Source: Porites lobata (lineage: Eukaryota; Cnidaria; Anthozoa; Scleractinia; Poritidae). Taken from it: a DNA stretch of 64,000 nucleotides. The stretch is taken from positions 1 through 64,000 of the forward strand of contig CALNXK010000550.1 in the NCBI GenBank assembly GCA_942486035.1, written 5' to 3'. A model generated the notes under the pieces. It had not been told where the DNA came from, ran no database searches, and saw only the letters and a list, made by a program, of their open reading frames with translations. Made by a program: the position numbers and the translations under genes. Shown one piece after another: positions 33,018 through 48,000 of the stretch (the first letter of the stretch is position 1; every line of letters starts with the position of its first letter).

Positions 33018-36000
33018 AAACTAATTGGCTTATTTCAAGCTGTTAATCTGTGTTTTTCCACTGTTTCTGGCTATAAGGGTCAAATTTGCCTGCCAAATAA
33101 ATTTTTGGATACCAAGGGAACACAAAAACTAACCCAGCTCAAAAAAAGAAACTGCGAAATATATTATAAGGACTCATGTATGAATCAATGAACCAGTGTC
33201 AAGAAAGAAAGTCTAGCTATATAATTATTAAAGTCCAGCGAAATTGTATCCACCAATGAATGCGTGATAAGAATACCGCATTACAATTAGTCAGGCTGAC
33301 TCAGAGGACAGTCACTTGAACAATCATGGTGTCCATTCGTTACCTGGACGGACGGGCGCAGACACAGGCAGGTGACTTCAGCATGCTCACGGCACGTTGG
33401 CCGGACCAATGCCCCCCCTGCTGGCACTTAGAGCTGCCTGTAACAAGTGAACATGCAATGATCAGAACAATAATTTATGAGACCTGACTTTTTAGAGGAA
33501 TTAGGAAGGATCTAATAGCCCAACAAAATACAATGATAAGACAGTGTCTCGCTTTACTCTTGGCGGATAGATTGAACTTAATTTTGGTCACTAACCATGT
33601 GTTACAGAATCCTTGGTCAGAAAATTGGCTGAGTGTGGGGTTCAGTGGTTTTTAAAATTCTCCAGCAATTTCAAATCCAGCTTTGACAGAGAATAGTTCA
33701 CAGAATTCACAATCAAACCACACTTTACAACTCTTTTTCCAACCTTTAACAACTGGCCAGGATGACACATCAAAACAAAGAAGCGATCGCATATTCTGAG
33801 GCTGGAAATAATTATTTTGAAATGTAAACAACATGATGTACTATACAGTATTCGTATTAGTCTAAGAACTCTAATCCTTTTTCCACACTGGGATCGAGCC
33901 TCTTTTCGCTGAGTGGACATCAGAATTAATTGGCTAATAATTATTTCAGGCTGTTCATCTGTGTTCTTGCACTGTCTGGGGCTATAAGCTAGGGTAAAAT
34001 TTGCCTGCTGAATGAATTTTTTTGATACCAAGGCAAACCAAAGACTAATTAACCCCGAGCTCAACACGAAAGAAACTGCCACATAACATTACACTGACTC
34101 ATGCATGTACGAATCAATGAACCAGTGTCACGGAAGACAGTCTAGCTTTATACAATTATAATCATTAAAGTCCAGCGAAATTGTCTCCACCAGTGTTATA
34201 ATGCATGAGAATAATAATTAATACCGCATCATCCACAATGATGACTCAGTGGACATGCAGTCACTTGAGCAATCATGGTGTCCATTCCTTACCTGGACGC
34301 AGGGGCGCCGAGACAAAGGACAGGCAGGTGACTTCCCAGTCAGCAATTGCTCACGGCACGTTGGGCCGCACAGAGGTTTGGCCGGCCGAATGCTGCCCCC
34401 CCTGCTGGCACTTAGAGCTCAGCCTATAACAAGTGAACATGCAATGATCAGAACAATTAGGAGACCTGACTTTAACAGCTGATCGAATTATGAAGGATTT
34501 TAGCCCAACAAAATACAATGATAAGACAGTGTCTCGCTTTACTCTTGGCGGATAGATTGAACTTAATTTTTTTGGTCACTAACCATGTGTTACAGAATCC
34601 TTGGTCAGAAAATTGGCTGAGTGTGGGGTTCAGTGGTTTTTAAAATTCTCCAGCAATTTCAAATCCAGCTTTGACAGAGAATAGTTCACAGAATTCACAA
34701 TCAAACCACACTTTACAACTCTTTTTCCAACCTTTAACAACTGGCCAGGATGACACATCAAAACAAAGAAGCGATCGCATATTCTGAGGCTGGAAATAAT
34801 TATTTTGAAATGTAAAAACAACATGATGTACTATACAGTATTCGTATTAGTCTAAGAACTCTAATCCTTTTTCCACACTGGGATCGAGCCTCTTTGCGCT
34901 GAGTGGACATCAGAATTAATTGGCTAATAATTATTTCAGGCTGTTCATCTGTGTTCTTGCACTGTCTGGGGCTATAAGCTAGGGTAAAATTTGCCTGCTG
35001 AATGATTTTTTTTTTGATACCAAGGCAAACCAAAGACTAATTAACCCCGAGCTCAACACGAAAGAAACTGCCACATAACATTACACTGACTCATGCATGT
35101 ACGAATCAATGAACCAGTGTCACGGAAGACAGTCTAGCTTTATACAATTATAATCATTAAAGTCCAGCGAAATTGTCTCCACCAGTGTTATAATGCATGA
35201 GAATAATAATTAATACCGCATCATCCACAATGATGACTCAGTGGACATGCAGTCACTTGAGCAATCATGGTGTCCATTCCTTACCTGGACGCAGGGGCGC
35301 CGAGACAAAGGACAGGCAGGTGACTTCCCAGTCAGCAATTGCTCACGGCACGTTGGGCCGCACAGAGGTTTGGCCGGCCGAATGCTCCCCCCCTGCTGGC
35401 ACTTAGAGCTCAGCCTATAACAAGTGAACATGCAATGATCAGAACAATTAGGAGACCTGACTTTAACAGCTGATCGAATTATGAAGGATTTTAGCCCAAC
35501 AAAAAATACAATGATAAGACAGTGTCTCGCTTTACTCTTGGCGGATAGATTGAACTTAATTTTGGTCACTAACCATGTGTTACAGAATCCTTGGTCAGAA
35601 AATTGGCTGAGTGTGGGGTTCAGTGTTTTTTAAAATTCTCCAGCAATTTCAAATCCAGCTTTGACAGAGAATAGTTCACAGAATTCACAATCAAACCACA
35701 CTTTACAACTCTTTTTCCAACCTTTAACAACTGGCCAGGATGACACATCAAAACAAAGAAGCGATCGCATATTCTGAGGCTGGAAATAATTATTTTGAAA
35801 TGTAAACAACATGATGTACTATACAGTATTCGTATTAGTCTAAGAACTCTAATCCTTTTTCCACACTGGGATCGAGCCTCTTTGCGCTGAGTGGACATCA
35901 GAATTAATTGGCTAATAATTATTTCAGGCTGTTCATCTGTGTTCTTGCACTGTCTGGGGCTATAAGCTAGGGTAAAATTTGCCTGCTGAATGAATTTTTG

Positions 36001-39000
36001 ATACCAAGGCAAACCAAAGACTAATTAACCCCGAGCTCAACACGAAAGAAACTGCCACATAACATTACACTGACTCATGCATGTACGAATCAATGAACCA
36101 GTGTCACGGAAGACAGTCTAGCTTTATACAATTATAATCATTAAAGTCCAGCGAAATTGTCTCCACCAGTGTTATAATGCATGAGAATAATAATTAATAC
36201 CGCATCATCCACAATGATGACTCAGTGGACATGCAGTCACTTGAGCAATCATGGTGTCCATTCCTTACCTGGACGCAGGGGCGCCGAGACAAAGGACAGG
36301 CAGGTGACTTCCCAGTCAGCAATTGCTCACGGCACGTTGGGCCGCACAGAGGTTTGGCCGGCCGAATGCTCCCCCCTGCTGGCACTTAGAGCTCAGCCTA
36401 TAACAAGTGAACATGCAATGATCAGAACAATTAGGAGACCTGACTTTAACAGCTGATCGAATTATGAAGGATTTTAGCCCAACAAAATACAATGATAAGA
36501 CAGTGTCTCGCTTTACTCTTGGCGGATAGATTGAACTTAATTTTGGTCACTAACCATGTGTTACAGAATCCTTGGTCAGAAAATTGGCTGAGTGTGGGGT
36601 TCAGTGGTTTTTAAAATTCTCCAGCAATTTCAAATCCAGCTTTGACAGAGAATAGTTCACAGAATTCACAATCAAACCACACTTTACAACTCTTTTTCCA
36701 ACCTTTAACAACTGGCCAGGATGACACATCAAAACAAAGAAGCGATCGCATATTCTGAGGCTGGAAATAATTATTTTGAAATGTAAACAACATGATGTAC
36801 TATACAGTATTCGTATTAGTCTAAGAACTCTAATCCTTTTTCCACACTGGGATCGAGCCTCTTTGCGCTGAGTGGACATCAGAATTAATTGGCTAATAAT
36901 TATTTCAGGCTGTTCATCTGTGTTCTTGCACTGTCTGGGGCTATAAGCTAGGGTAAAATTTGCCTGCTGAATGAATTTTTTTGATACCAAGGCAAACCAA
37001 ACCAAAGACTAATTAACCCCGAGCTCAACACGAAAGAAACTGCCACATAACATTACACTGACTCATGCATGTACGAATCAATGAACCAGTGTCACGGAAG
37101 ACAGTCTAGCTTTATACAATTATAATCATTAAAGTCCAGCGAAATTGTCTCCACCAGTGTTATAATGCATGAGAATAATAATTAATACCGCATCATCCAC
37201 AATGATGACTCAGTGGACATGCAGTCACTTGAGCAATCATGGTGTCCATTCCTTACCTGGACGCAGGGGCGCCGAGACAAAGGACAGGCAGGTGACTTCC
37301 CAGTCAGCAATTGCTCACGGCACGTTGGGCCGCACAGAGGTTTGGCCGGCCGAATGAATGCCCCCCTGCTGGCACTTAGAGCTCAGCCTATAACAAGTGA
37401 ACATGCAATGATCAGAACAATTAGGAGACCTGACTTTAACAGCTGATCGAATTATGAAGGATTTTAGCCCAACAAAATACAACAATGATAAGACAGTGTC
37501 TCGCTTTACTCTTGGCGGATAGATTGAACTTAATTTTGGTCACTAACCATGTGTTACAGAATCCTTGGTCAGAAAATTGGCTGAGTGTGGGGTTCAGTGG
37601 TTTTTTAAAATTCTCCAGCAATTTCAAATCCAGCTTTGACAGAGAATAGTTCACAGAATTCACAATCAAACCACACTTTACAACTCTTTTTCCAACCTTT
37701 AACAACTGGCCAGGATGACACATCAAAACAAAGAAGCGATCGCATATTCTGAGGCTGGAAATAATTATTTTGAAATGTAAAAACAACATGATGTACTATA
37801 CAGTATTCGTATTAGTCTAAGAACTCTAATCCTTTTTCCACACTGGGATCGAGCCTCTTTGCGCTGAGTGGACATCAGAATTAATTGGCTAATAATTATT
37901 TCAGGCTGTTCATCTGTGTTCTTGCACTGTCTGGGGCTATAAGCTAGGGTAAAATTTGCCTGCTGAATGAATTTTTTTTTGATACCAAGGCAAACCAAAG
38001 ACTAATTAACCCCGAGCTCAACACGAAAGAAACTGCCACATAACATTACACTGACTCATGCATGTACGAATCAATGAACCAGTGTCACGGAAGACAGTCT
38101 AGCTTTATACAATTATAATCATTAAAGTCCAGCGAAATTGTCTCCACCAGTGTTATAATGCATGAGAATAATAATTAATACCGCATCATCCACAATGATG
38201 ACTCAGTGGACATGCAGTCACTTGAGCAATCATGGTGTCCATTCCTTACCTGGACGCAGGGGCGCCGAGACAAAGGACAGGCAGGTGACTTCCCAGTCAG
38301 CAATTGCTCACGGCACGTTGGGCCGCACAGAGGTTTGGCCGGCCGAATGCCCCCCTGCTGGCACTTAGAGCTCAGCCTATAACAAGTGAACATGCAATGA
38401 TCAGAACAATTAGGAGACCTGACTTTAACAGCTGATCGAATTATGAAGGATTTTAGCCCAACAAAATACAATGATAAGACAGTGTCTCGCTTTACTCTTG
38501 GCGGATAGATTGAACTTAATTTTGGTCACTAACCATGTGTTACAGAATCCTTGGTCAGAAAATTGGCTGAGTGTGGGGTTCAGTGGTTTTTAAAATTCTC
38601 CAGCAATTTCAAATCCAGCTTTGACAGAGAATAGTTCACAGAATTCACAATCAAACCACACTTTACAACTCTTTTTCCAACCTTTAACAACTGGCCAGGA
38701 TGACACATCAAAACAAAGAAGCGATCGCATATTCTGAGGCTGGAAATAATTATTTTGAAATGTAAACAACATGATGTACTATACAGTATTCGTATTAGTC
38801 TAAGAACTCTAATCCTTTTTCCACACTGGGATCGAGCCTCTTTGCGCTGAGTGGACATCAGAATTAATTGGCTAATAATTATTTCAGGCTGTTCATCTGT
38901 GTTCTTGCACTGTCTGGGGCTATAAGCTAGGGTAAAATTTGCCTGCTGAATGAATTTTTTGATACCAAGGCAAACCAAAGACTAATTAACCCCCCCGAGC

Positions 39001-42000
39001 TCAACACGAAAGAAACTGCCACATAACATTACACTGACTCATGCATGTACGAATCAATGAACCAGTGTCACGGAAGACAGTCTAGCTTTATACAATTATA
39101 ATCATTAAAGTCCAGCGAAATTGTCTCCACCAGTGTTATAATGCATGAGAATAATAATTAATACCGCATCATCCACAATGATGACTCAGTGGACATGCAG
39201 TCACTTGAGCAATCATGGTGTCCATTCCTTACCTGGACGCAGGGGCGCCGAGACAAAGGACAGGCAGGTGACTTCCCAGTCAGCAATTGCTCACGGCACG
39301 TTGGGCCGCACAGAGGTTTGGCCGGCCGAATGCCCCCCTGCTGGCACTTAGAGCTCAGCCTATAACAAGTGAACATGCAATGATCAGAACAATTAGGAGA
39401 CCTGACTTTAACAGCTGATCGAATTATGAAGGATTTTAGCCCAAAAAAATACAATGATAAGACAGTGTCTCGCTTTACTCTTGGCGGGATAGATTGAACT
39501 TAATTTTGGTCACTAACCATGTGTTACAGAATCCTTGGTCAGAAAATTGGCTGAGTGTGGGGTTCAGTGGTTTTTAAAATTCTCCAGCAATTTCAAATCC
39601 AGCTTTGACAGAGAATAGTTCACAGAATTCACAATCAAACCACACTTTACAACTCTTTTTCCAACCTTTAACAACTGGCCAGGATGACACATCAAAACAA
39701 AGAAGCGATCGCATATTCTGAGGCTGGAAATAATTATTTTGAAATGTAAACAACATGATGTACTATACAGTATTCGTATTAGTCTAAGAACTCTAATCCT
39801 TTTTCCACACTGGGATCGAGCCTCTTTGCGCTGAGTGGACATCAGAATTAATTGGCTAATAATTATTTCAGGCTGTTCATCTGTGTTCTTGCACTGTCTG
39901 GGGCTATAAGCTAGGGTAAAATTTGCCTGCTGAATGATTTTTTTTGATACCAAGGCAAACCAAAGACTAATTAACCCCGAGCTCAACACGAAAGAAACTG
40001 CCACATAACATTACACTGACTCATGCATGTACGAATCAATGAACCAGTGTCACGGAAGACAGTCTAGCTTTATACAATTATAATCATTAAAGTCCAGCGA
40101 AATTGTCTCCACCAGTGTTATAATGCATGAGAATAATAATTAATACCGCATCATCCACAATGATGACTCAGTGGACATGCAGTCACTTGAGCAATCATGG
40201 TGTCCATTCCTTACCTGGACGCAGGGGCGCCGAGACAAAGGACAGGCAGGTGACTTCCCAGTCAGCAATTGCTCACGGCACGTTGGGCCGCACAGAGGTT
40301 TGGCCGGCCGAATGCTCCCCCCTGCTGGCACTTAGAGCTCAGCCTATAACAAGTGAACATGCAATGATCAGAACAATTAGGAGACCTGACTTTAACAGCT
40401 GATCGAATTATGAAGGATTTTAGCCCAACAAAATACAATGATAAGACAGTGTCTCGCTTTACTCTTGGCGGATAGATTGAACTTAATTTTGGTCACTAAC
40501 CATGTGTTACAGAATCCTTGGTCAGAAAATTGGCTGAGTGTGGGGTTCAGTGGTTTTTTAAAATTCTCCAGCAATTTCAAATCCAGCTTTGACAGAGAAT
40601 AGTTCACAGAATTCACAATCAAACCACACTTTACAACTCTTTTTCCAACCTTTAACAACTGGCCAGGATGACACATCAAAACAAAGAAGCGATCGAATAT
40701 TCTGAGGCTGGAAATAATTATTTTGAAATGTAAACAACATGATGTACTATACAGTATTCGTATTAGTCTAAGAACTCTAATCCTTTTTCCACACTGGGAT
40801 CGAGCCTCTTTGCGCTGAGTGGACATCAGAATTAATTGGCTAATAATTATTTCAGGCTGTTCATCTGTGTTCTTGCACTGTCTGGGGCTATAAGCTAGGG
40901 TAAAATTTGCCTGCTGAATGAATTTTTTTTGATACCAAGGCAAACCAAAGACTAATTAACCCCGAGCTCCACGAAAGAAACTGCCACATAACATTACACT
41001 GACTCATGCATGTACGAATCAATGAACCAGTGTCACGGAAGACAGTCTAGCTTTATACAATTATAATCATTAAAGTCCAGCGAAATTGTCTCCACCAGTG
41101 TTATAATGCATGAGAATAATAATTAATACCGCATCATCCACAATGATGACTCAGTGGACATGCAGTCACTTGAGCAATCATGGTGTCCATTCCTTACCTG
41201 GACGCAGGGGGGCGCCGAGACAAAGGACAGGCAGGTGACTTCCCAGTCAGCAATTGCTCACGGCACGTTGGGCCGCACAGAGGTTTGGCGGGCGAATGCT
41301 CCCCCCTGCTGGCACTTAGGGCTTAGCCTATAACAAGTGAACATGCAATGATCAGAACAATTAGGAGACCTGACTTTAACAGCTGATCGAATTATGAAGG
41401 ATTTTAGCCCAACAAAAAATACAATGATAAGACAGTGTCTCGCTTTACTCTTGGCGGATAGATTTGAACTTAATTTTGGTCACTAACCATGTGTTACAGA
41501 ATCCTTGGTCAGAAAATTGGCTGAGTGTGGGGTTCAGTGGTTTTTTAAAATTCTCCAGCAATTTCAAATCCAGCTTTGACAGAGAATAGTTCACAGAATT
41601 CACAATCAAACCACACTTTACAACTCTTTTTCCAACCTTTAACAACTGGCCAGGATGACACATCAAAACAAAGAAGCGATCGAATATTCTGAGGCTGGAA
41701 ATAATTATTTTGAAATGTAAACAACATGATGTACTATACAGTATTCGTATTAGTGGAAGAACTCTAATCCTTTTTCCACACTGGGATCGAGCCTCTTTTC
41801 GCTGAGTGGACATCAGAATTAATTGGCTAATAATTATTTCAGGCTGTTCATCTGTGTTCTTGCACTGTCTGGGGCTATAAGCTAGGGTAAAATTTGCCTG
41901 CTGAATGATTTTTTTTTTTTGATACCAAGGCAAACCAAAGACTAATTAACCCCGAGCTCAACACGAAAGAAACTGCCACATAACATTACACTGACTCATG

Positions 42001-45000
42001 CATGTACGAATCAATGAACCAGTGTCACGGAAGACAGTCTAGCTTTTTACAATTATAATCATTAAAGTCCAGCGAAATTGTCTCCACCAGTGTTATAATG
42101 CATGAGAATAATAATTAATACCGCATCATCCACAATGATGACTCAGTGGACATGCAGTCACTTGAGCAATCATGGTGTCCATTCCTTACCTGGACGCAGG
42201 GGCGCCGAGACAAAGGACAGGCAGGTGACTTCCCAGTCAGCAATTGCTCACGGCACGTTGGGCCGCACAGAGGTTTGGCCGGCCGAATGCCCCCCCTGCT
42301 GGCACTTAGAGCTCAGCCTATAACAAGTGAACATGCAATGATCAGAACAATTAGGAGACCTGACTTTAACAGCTGATCGAATTATGAAGGATTTTAGCCC
42401 AAAAAAATACAATGATAAGACAGTGTCTCGCTTTACTCTTGGCGGATAGATTGAACTTAATTTTGGTCACTAACCATGTGTTACAGAATCCTTGGTCAGA
42501 AAATTGGCTGATGTGTGGGGTTCAGTGGTTTTTTAAAATTCTCCAGCAATTTCAAATCCAGCTTTGACAGAGAATAGTTCACAGAATTCACAATCAAACC
42601 ACACTTTACAACTCTTTTTCCAACCTTTAACAACTGGCCAGGATGACACATCAAAACAAAGAAGCGATCGAATATTCTGAGGCTGGAAATAATTATTTTG
42701 AAATGTAAACAACATGATGTACTATACAGTATTCGTATTAGTGGAAGAACTCTAATCCTTTTTCCACACTGGGATCGAGCCTCTTTTCGCTGAGTGGACA
42801 TCAGAATTAATTGGCTAATAATTATTTCAGGCTGTTCATCTGTGTTCTTGCACTGTCTGGGGCTATAAGCTAGGGTAAAATTTGCCTGCTGAATGAATTT
42901 TTTTGATACCAAGGCAAACCAAAGACTAATTAACCCCGAGCTCAACATGAAAGAAACTGCCACATAACATTACACTGACTCATGCATGTACGAATCAATG
43001 AACCAGTGTCACGGAAGACAGTCTAGCTTTATACAATTATAATCATTAAAGTCCAGCGAAATTGTCTCCACCAGTGTTATAATGCATGAGAATAATAATT
43101 AATACCGCATCATCCACAATGATGACTCAGTGGACATGCAGTCACTTGAGCAATCATGGTGTCCATTCCTTACCTGGACGCAGGGGCGCCGAGACAAAGG
43201 ACAGGCAGGTGACTTCCCAGTCAGCAATTGCTCACGGCACGTTGGGCCGCACAGAGGTTTGGCCGGCCGAATGCTCCCCCTGCTGGCACTTAGAGCTCAG
43301 CCTATAACAAGTGAACATGCAATGATCAGAACAATTAGGAGACCTGACTTTAACAGCTGATCGAATTATGAAGGATTTTAGCCCAACAAAATACAATGAT
43401 AAGACAGTGTCTCGCTTTACTCTTGGCGGATAGATTGAACTTAATTTTGGTCACTAACCATGTGTTACAGAATCCTTGGTCAGAAAATTGGCTGAGTGTG
43501 GGGTTCAGTGGTTTTTAAAATTCTCCAGCAATTTCAAATCCAGCTTTGACAGAGAATAGTTCACAGAATTCACAATCAAACCACACTTTACAACTCTTTT
43601 TCCAACCTTTAACAACTGGCCAGGATGACACATCAAAACAAAGAAGCGATCGAATATTCTGAGGCTGGAAATAATTATTTTGAAATGTAAACAACATGAT
43701 GTACTATACAGTATTCGTATTAGTGGAAGAACTCTAATCCTTTTTCCACACTGGGATCGAGCCTCTTTTCGCTGAGTGGACATCAGAATTAATTGGCTAA
43801 TAATTATTTCAGGCTGTTCATCTGTGTTCTTGCACTGTCTGGGGCTATAAGCTAGGGTAAAATTTGCCTGCTGAATGAATTTTTTTTTGATACCAAGGCA
43901 AACCAAAGACTAATTAACCCCGAGCTCAACATGAAAGAAACTGCCACATAACATTACACTGACTCATGCATGTACGAATCAATGAACCAGTGTCACGGAA
44001 GACAGTCTAGCTTTATACAATTATAATCATTAAAGTCCAGCGAAATTGTCTCCACCAGTGTTATAATGCATGAGAATAATAATTAATACCGCATCATCCA
44101 CAATGATGACTCAGTGGACATGCAGTCACTTGAGCAATCATGGTGTCCATTCCTTACCTGGACGCAGGGGCGCCGAGACAAAGGACAGGCAGGTGACTTC
44201 CCAGTCAGCAATTGCTCACGGCACGTTGGGCCGCACAGAGGTTTGACCGGGCGAATGCTCCCCCCCTGCTGGCACTTAGAGCTCAGCCTATAACAAGTGA
44301 ACATGCAATGATCAGAACAATTAGGAGACCTGACTTTAACAGCTGATCGAATTATGAAGGATTTTAGCCCAAAAAAATACAATGATAAGACAGTGTCTCG
44401 CTTTACTCTTGGCGGATAGATTGAACTTAATTTTGGTCACTAACCATGTGTTACAGAATCCTTGGTCAGAGAAAAAATTGGCTGAGTGTGGGGTTCAGTG
44501 GGGTTTTTTTAAAATTCTCCAGCAATTTCAAATCCAGCTTTGACAGAGAATAGTTCACAGAATTCACAATCAAACCACACTTTACAACTCTTTTTCCAAC
44601 CTTTAACAACTGGCCAGGATGACACATCAAAACAAAGAAGCGATCGAATATTCTGAGGCTGGAAATAATTATTTTGAAATGTAAATAAACAACATGATGT
44701 ACTATACAGTATTCGTATTAGTGGAAGAACTCTAATCCTTTTTCCACACTGGGATCGAGCCTCTTTTCGCTGAGTGGACATCAGAATTAATTGGCTAATA
44801 ATTATTTCAGGCTGTTCATCTGTGTTCTTGCACTGTCTCGGGCTATAAGCTAGGGTAAAATTTGCCTGCTAAATGAATTTTTTGATACCAAGGCAAACCA
44901 AAGACTAATTAACCCCGAGCTCAACATGAAAGAAACTGCCACATAACATTACACTGACTCATGCATGTACGAATCAATGAACCAGTGTCACGGAAGACAG

Positions 45001-48000
45001 TCTAGCTTTCTATCATTATAATCATTAAAGTCCAGCGACATTGTGTGCACCAGTGTTATAATGCATGAGAATAATAATTAATACCGCATCATCCACAATG
45101 ATGACTCAGTGGACATGCAGTCACTTGAGCAATCATGGTGTCCATTCCTTACCTGGACGCAGGGGCGCCGAGACAAAGGACAGGCAGGTGACTTCCCAGT
45201 CAGCAATTGCTCACGGCACGTTGGGCCGCACAGAGGTTTGACCGGGCGAATGCTCCCCCCTGCTGGCACTCAGAGCTCAGCCTATAACAAGTGAACATGC
45301 AATGATCAGAACAATTAGGAGACCTGACTTTAACAGCTGATCGAATTATGAAGGATTTTAGCCCAACAAAAATATACAATGATAAGACAGTGTCTCGCTT
45401 TACTCTTGGCGGATAGATTGAACTTCATTTTGGTCACTAACCATGTGTTACAGAATCCTTGGTCAGAAAATTGGCTGAGTGTGGGGTTCAGTGGTTTTTT
45501 AAAATTCTCCAGCAATTTCAAATCCAGCGTTCACAGAGAATAGTTCACAGAATTCACAATCAAACCACACTTTACAACTCTTTTTCCAACCTTTAACAAC
45601 TGGCCAGGATGACACATCAAAACAAAGAAGCGATCGAATATTCTGAGGCTGCAAATAATTATTTTGAAATGTAAATAACAATTAATTGATGTACTATACA
45701 GTATTCGTATTAGTGGAAGAACTCTAATCCTTTTTCCACACTGGGATCGAGCCTCTTTTCGCTGAGTGGACATCAGAATTAATTGGCTAATAATTATTTC
45801 AGGCTGTCCATCTGTGTTCTTGCACTGTCTCGGGCTATAAGCTAGGGTAAAATTTGCCTGCTGAATGAATTTTTTGATACCAAGGCAAACCAAAGACTAA
45901 TTAACCCCGAGCTCAACATGAAAGAAACTGCCACATAACATTACACTGACTCATGCATGTACGAATCAATGAACCAGTGTCACGGAAGACAGTCTAGCTT
46001 TATACAATTATAATCATTAAAGTCCAGCGAAATTATTGTCTGCACCAGTGTTATAATGCATGAGAATAATAATTAATACCGCATCATCCACAATGATGAC
46101 TCAGTGGACATGCAGTCACTTGAGCAATCATGGTGTCCATTCCTTACCTGGACGCAGGGGGCGCCGAGACAAAGGACAGGCAGGTGACTTCCCAGTCAGC
46201 AATTGCTCACGGCACGTTGGGCCGCACAGAGGTTTGACCGGCCGAATGAATGCCCCCCTGCTGGCACTCAGAGCTCAGCCTATAACAAGTGAACATGCAA
46301 TGATCAGAACAATTAGGAGACCTGACTTTAACAGCTGATCGAATTATGAAGGATTTTTAGCCCACAAAAAAATACAATGATAAGACAGTGTCTCGCTTTA
46401 CTCTTGGCGGATAGATTGAACTTCATTTTGGTCACTAACCATGTGTTACAGAATCCTTGGTCAGAAAATTGGCTGAGTGTGGGGTTCAGTGGTTTTTTAA
46501 AATTCTCCAGCAATTTCAAATCCAGCGTTCACAGAGAATAGTTCACAGAATTCACAATCAAACCACACTTTACAACTCTTTTTCCAACCTTTAACAACTG
46601 GCCAGGATGACACATCAAAACAAAGAAGCGATCGAATATTCTGAGGCTGCAAATAATTATTTTGAAATGTAAATAATAAATTAATTGATGTACTATACAG
46701 TATTCGTATTAGTGGAAGAACTCTAATCCTCTTTCCACACTGGGATCGAGCCTCTTTTCGCTGAGTGGACATCAGAATTAATTGGCTAATAATTATTTCA
46801 GGCTGTCCATCTGTGTTCTTGCACTGTCTCGGGCTATAAGCTAGGGTAAAATTTGCCTGCTGAATGAATTTTTTGATACCAAGGCAAACCAAAGACTAAT
46901 TAACCCCGAGCTCAACATGAAAGAAACTGCCACATAACATTACACTGACTCATGCATGTACGAATCAATGAACCAGTGTCACGGAAGACAGTCTAGCTTT
47001 ATACAATTATAATCATTAAAGTCCAGCGAAATTATTGTCTGCACCAGTGTTATAATGCATGAGAATAATAATTAATACCGCATCATCCACAATGATGACT
47101 CAGTGGACATGCAGTCACTTGAGCAATCATGGTGTCCATTCCTTACCTGGACGCAGGGGGCGCCGAGACAAAGGACAGGCAGGTGACTTCCCAGTCAGCA
47201 ATTGCTCACGGCACGTTGGGCCGCACAGAGGTTTGACCGGGCGAATGCTCCCCCCTGCTGGCACTCAGAGCTCAGCCTATAACAAGTGAACATGCAATGA
47301 TCAGAACAATTAGGAGACCTGACTTTAACAGCTGATCGAATTATGAAGGATTTTAGCCCAACAAAAATATACAATGATAAGACAGTGTCTAATTTTTTAC
47401 TCTTGGCGGATAGATTGAACTTCATTTTGGTCACTAACCATGTGTTACAGAATCCTTGGTCAGAAATTGGCTGAGTGTGGGGTTCAGTGGTTTTTTAAAA
47501 TTCTCCAGCAATTTCAAATCCAGCGTTCACAGAGAATAGTTCACAGAATTCACAATCAAACCACACTTTACAACTCTTTTTCCAACCTTTAACAACTGGC
47601 CAGGATGACACATCAAAACAAAGAAGCGATCGAATATTCTGAGGCTGCAAATAATTATTTTGAAATGTAAATAACAATTAATTGATGTACTATACAGTAT
47701 TCGTATTAGTGGAAGAACTCTAATCCTTTTTCCACACTGGGATCGAGCCTCTTTTCGCTGAGTGGACATCAGAATTAATTGGCTAATAATTATTTCAGGC
47801 TGTCCATCTGTGTTCTTGCACTGTCTCGGGCTATAAGCTAGGGTAAAATTTGCCTGCTGAATGAATTTTTTGATACCAAGGCAAACCAAAGACTAATTAA
47901 CCCCGAGCTCAACATGAAAGAAACTGCCACATAACATTACACTGACTCATGCATGTACGAATCAATGAACCAGTGTCACGGAAGACAGTCTAGCTTTATA

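Noticed and set aside
40392..40943. 183-codon minus-strand frame in Sat2 and shorter versions in most units
   Set aside because: The frame differs between units (60, 120, 134, 146, 183 codons) because of single-base indels. Its recurrence reflects high copy identity, not coding constraint.
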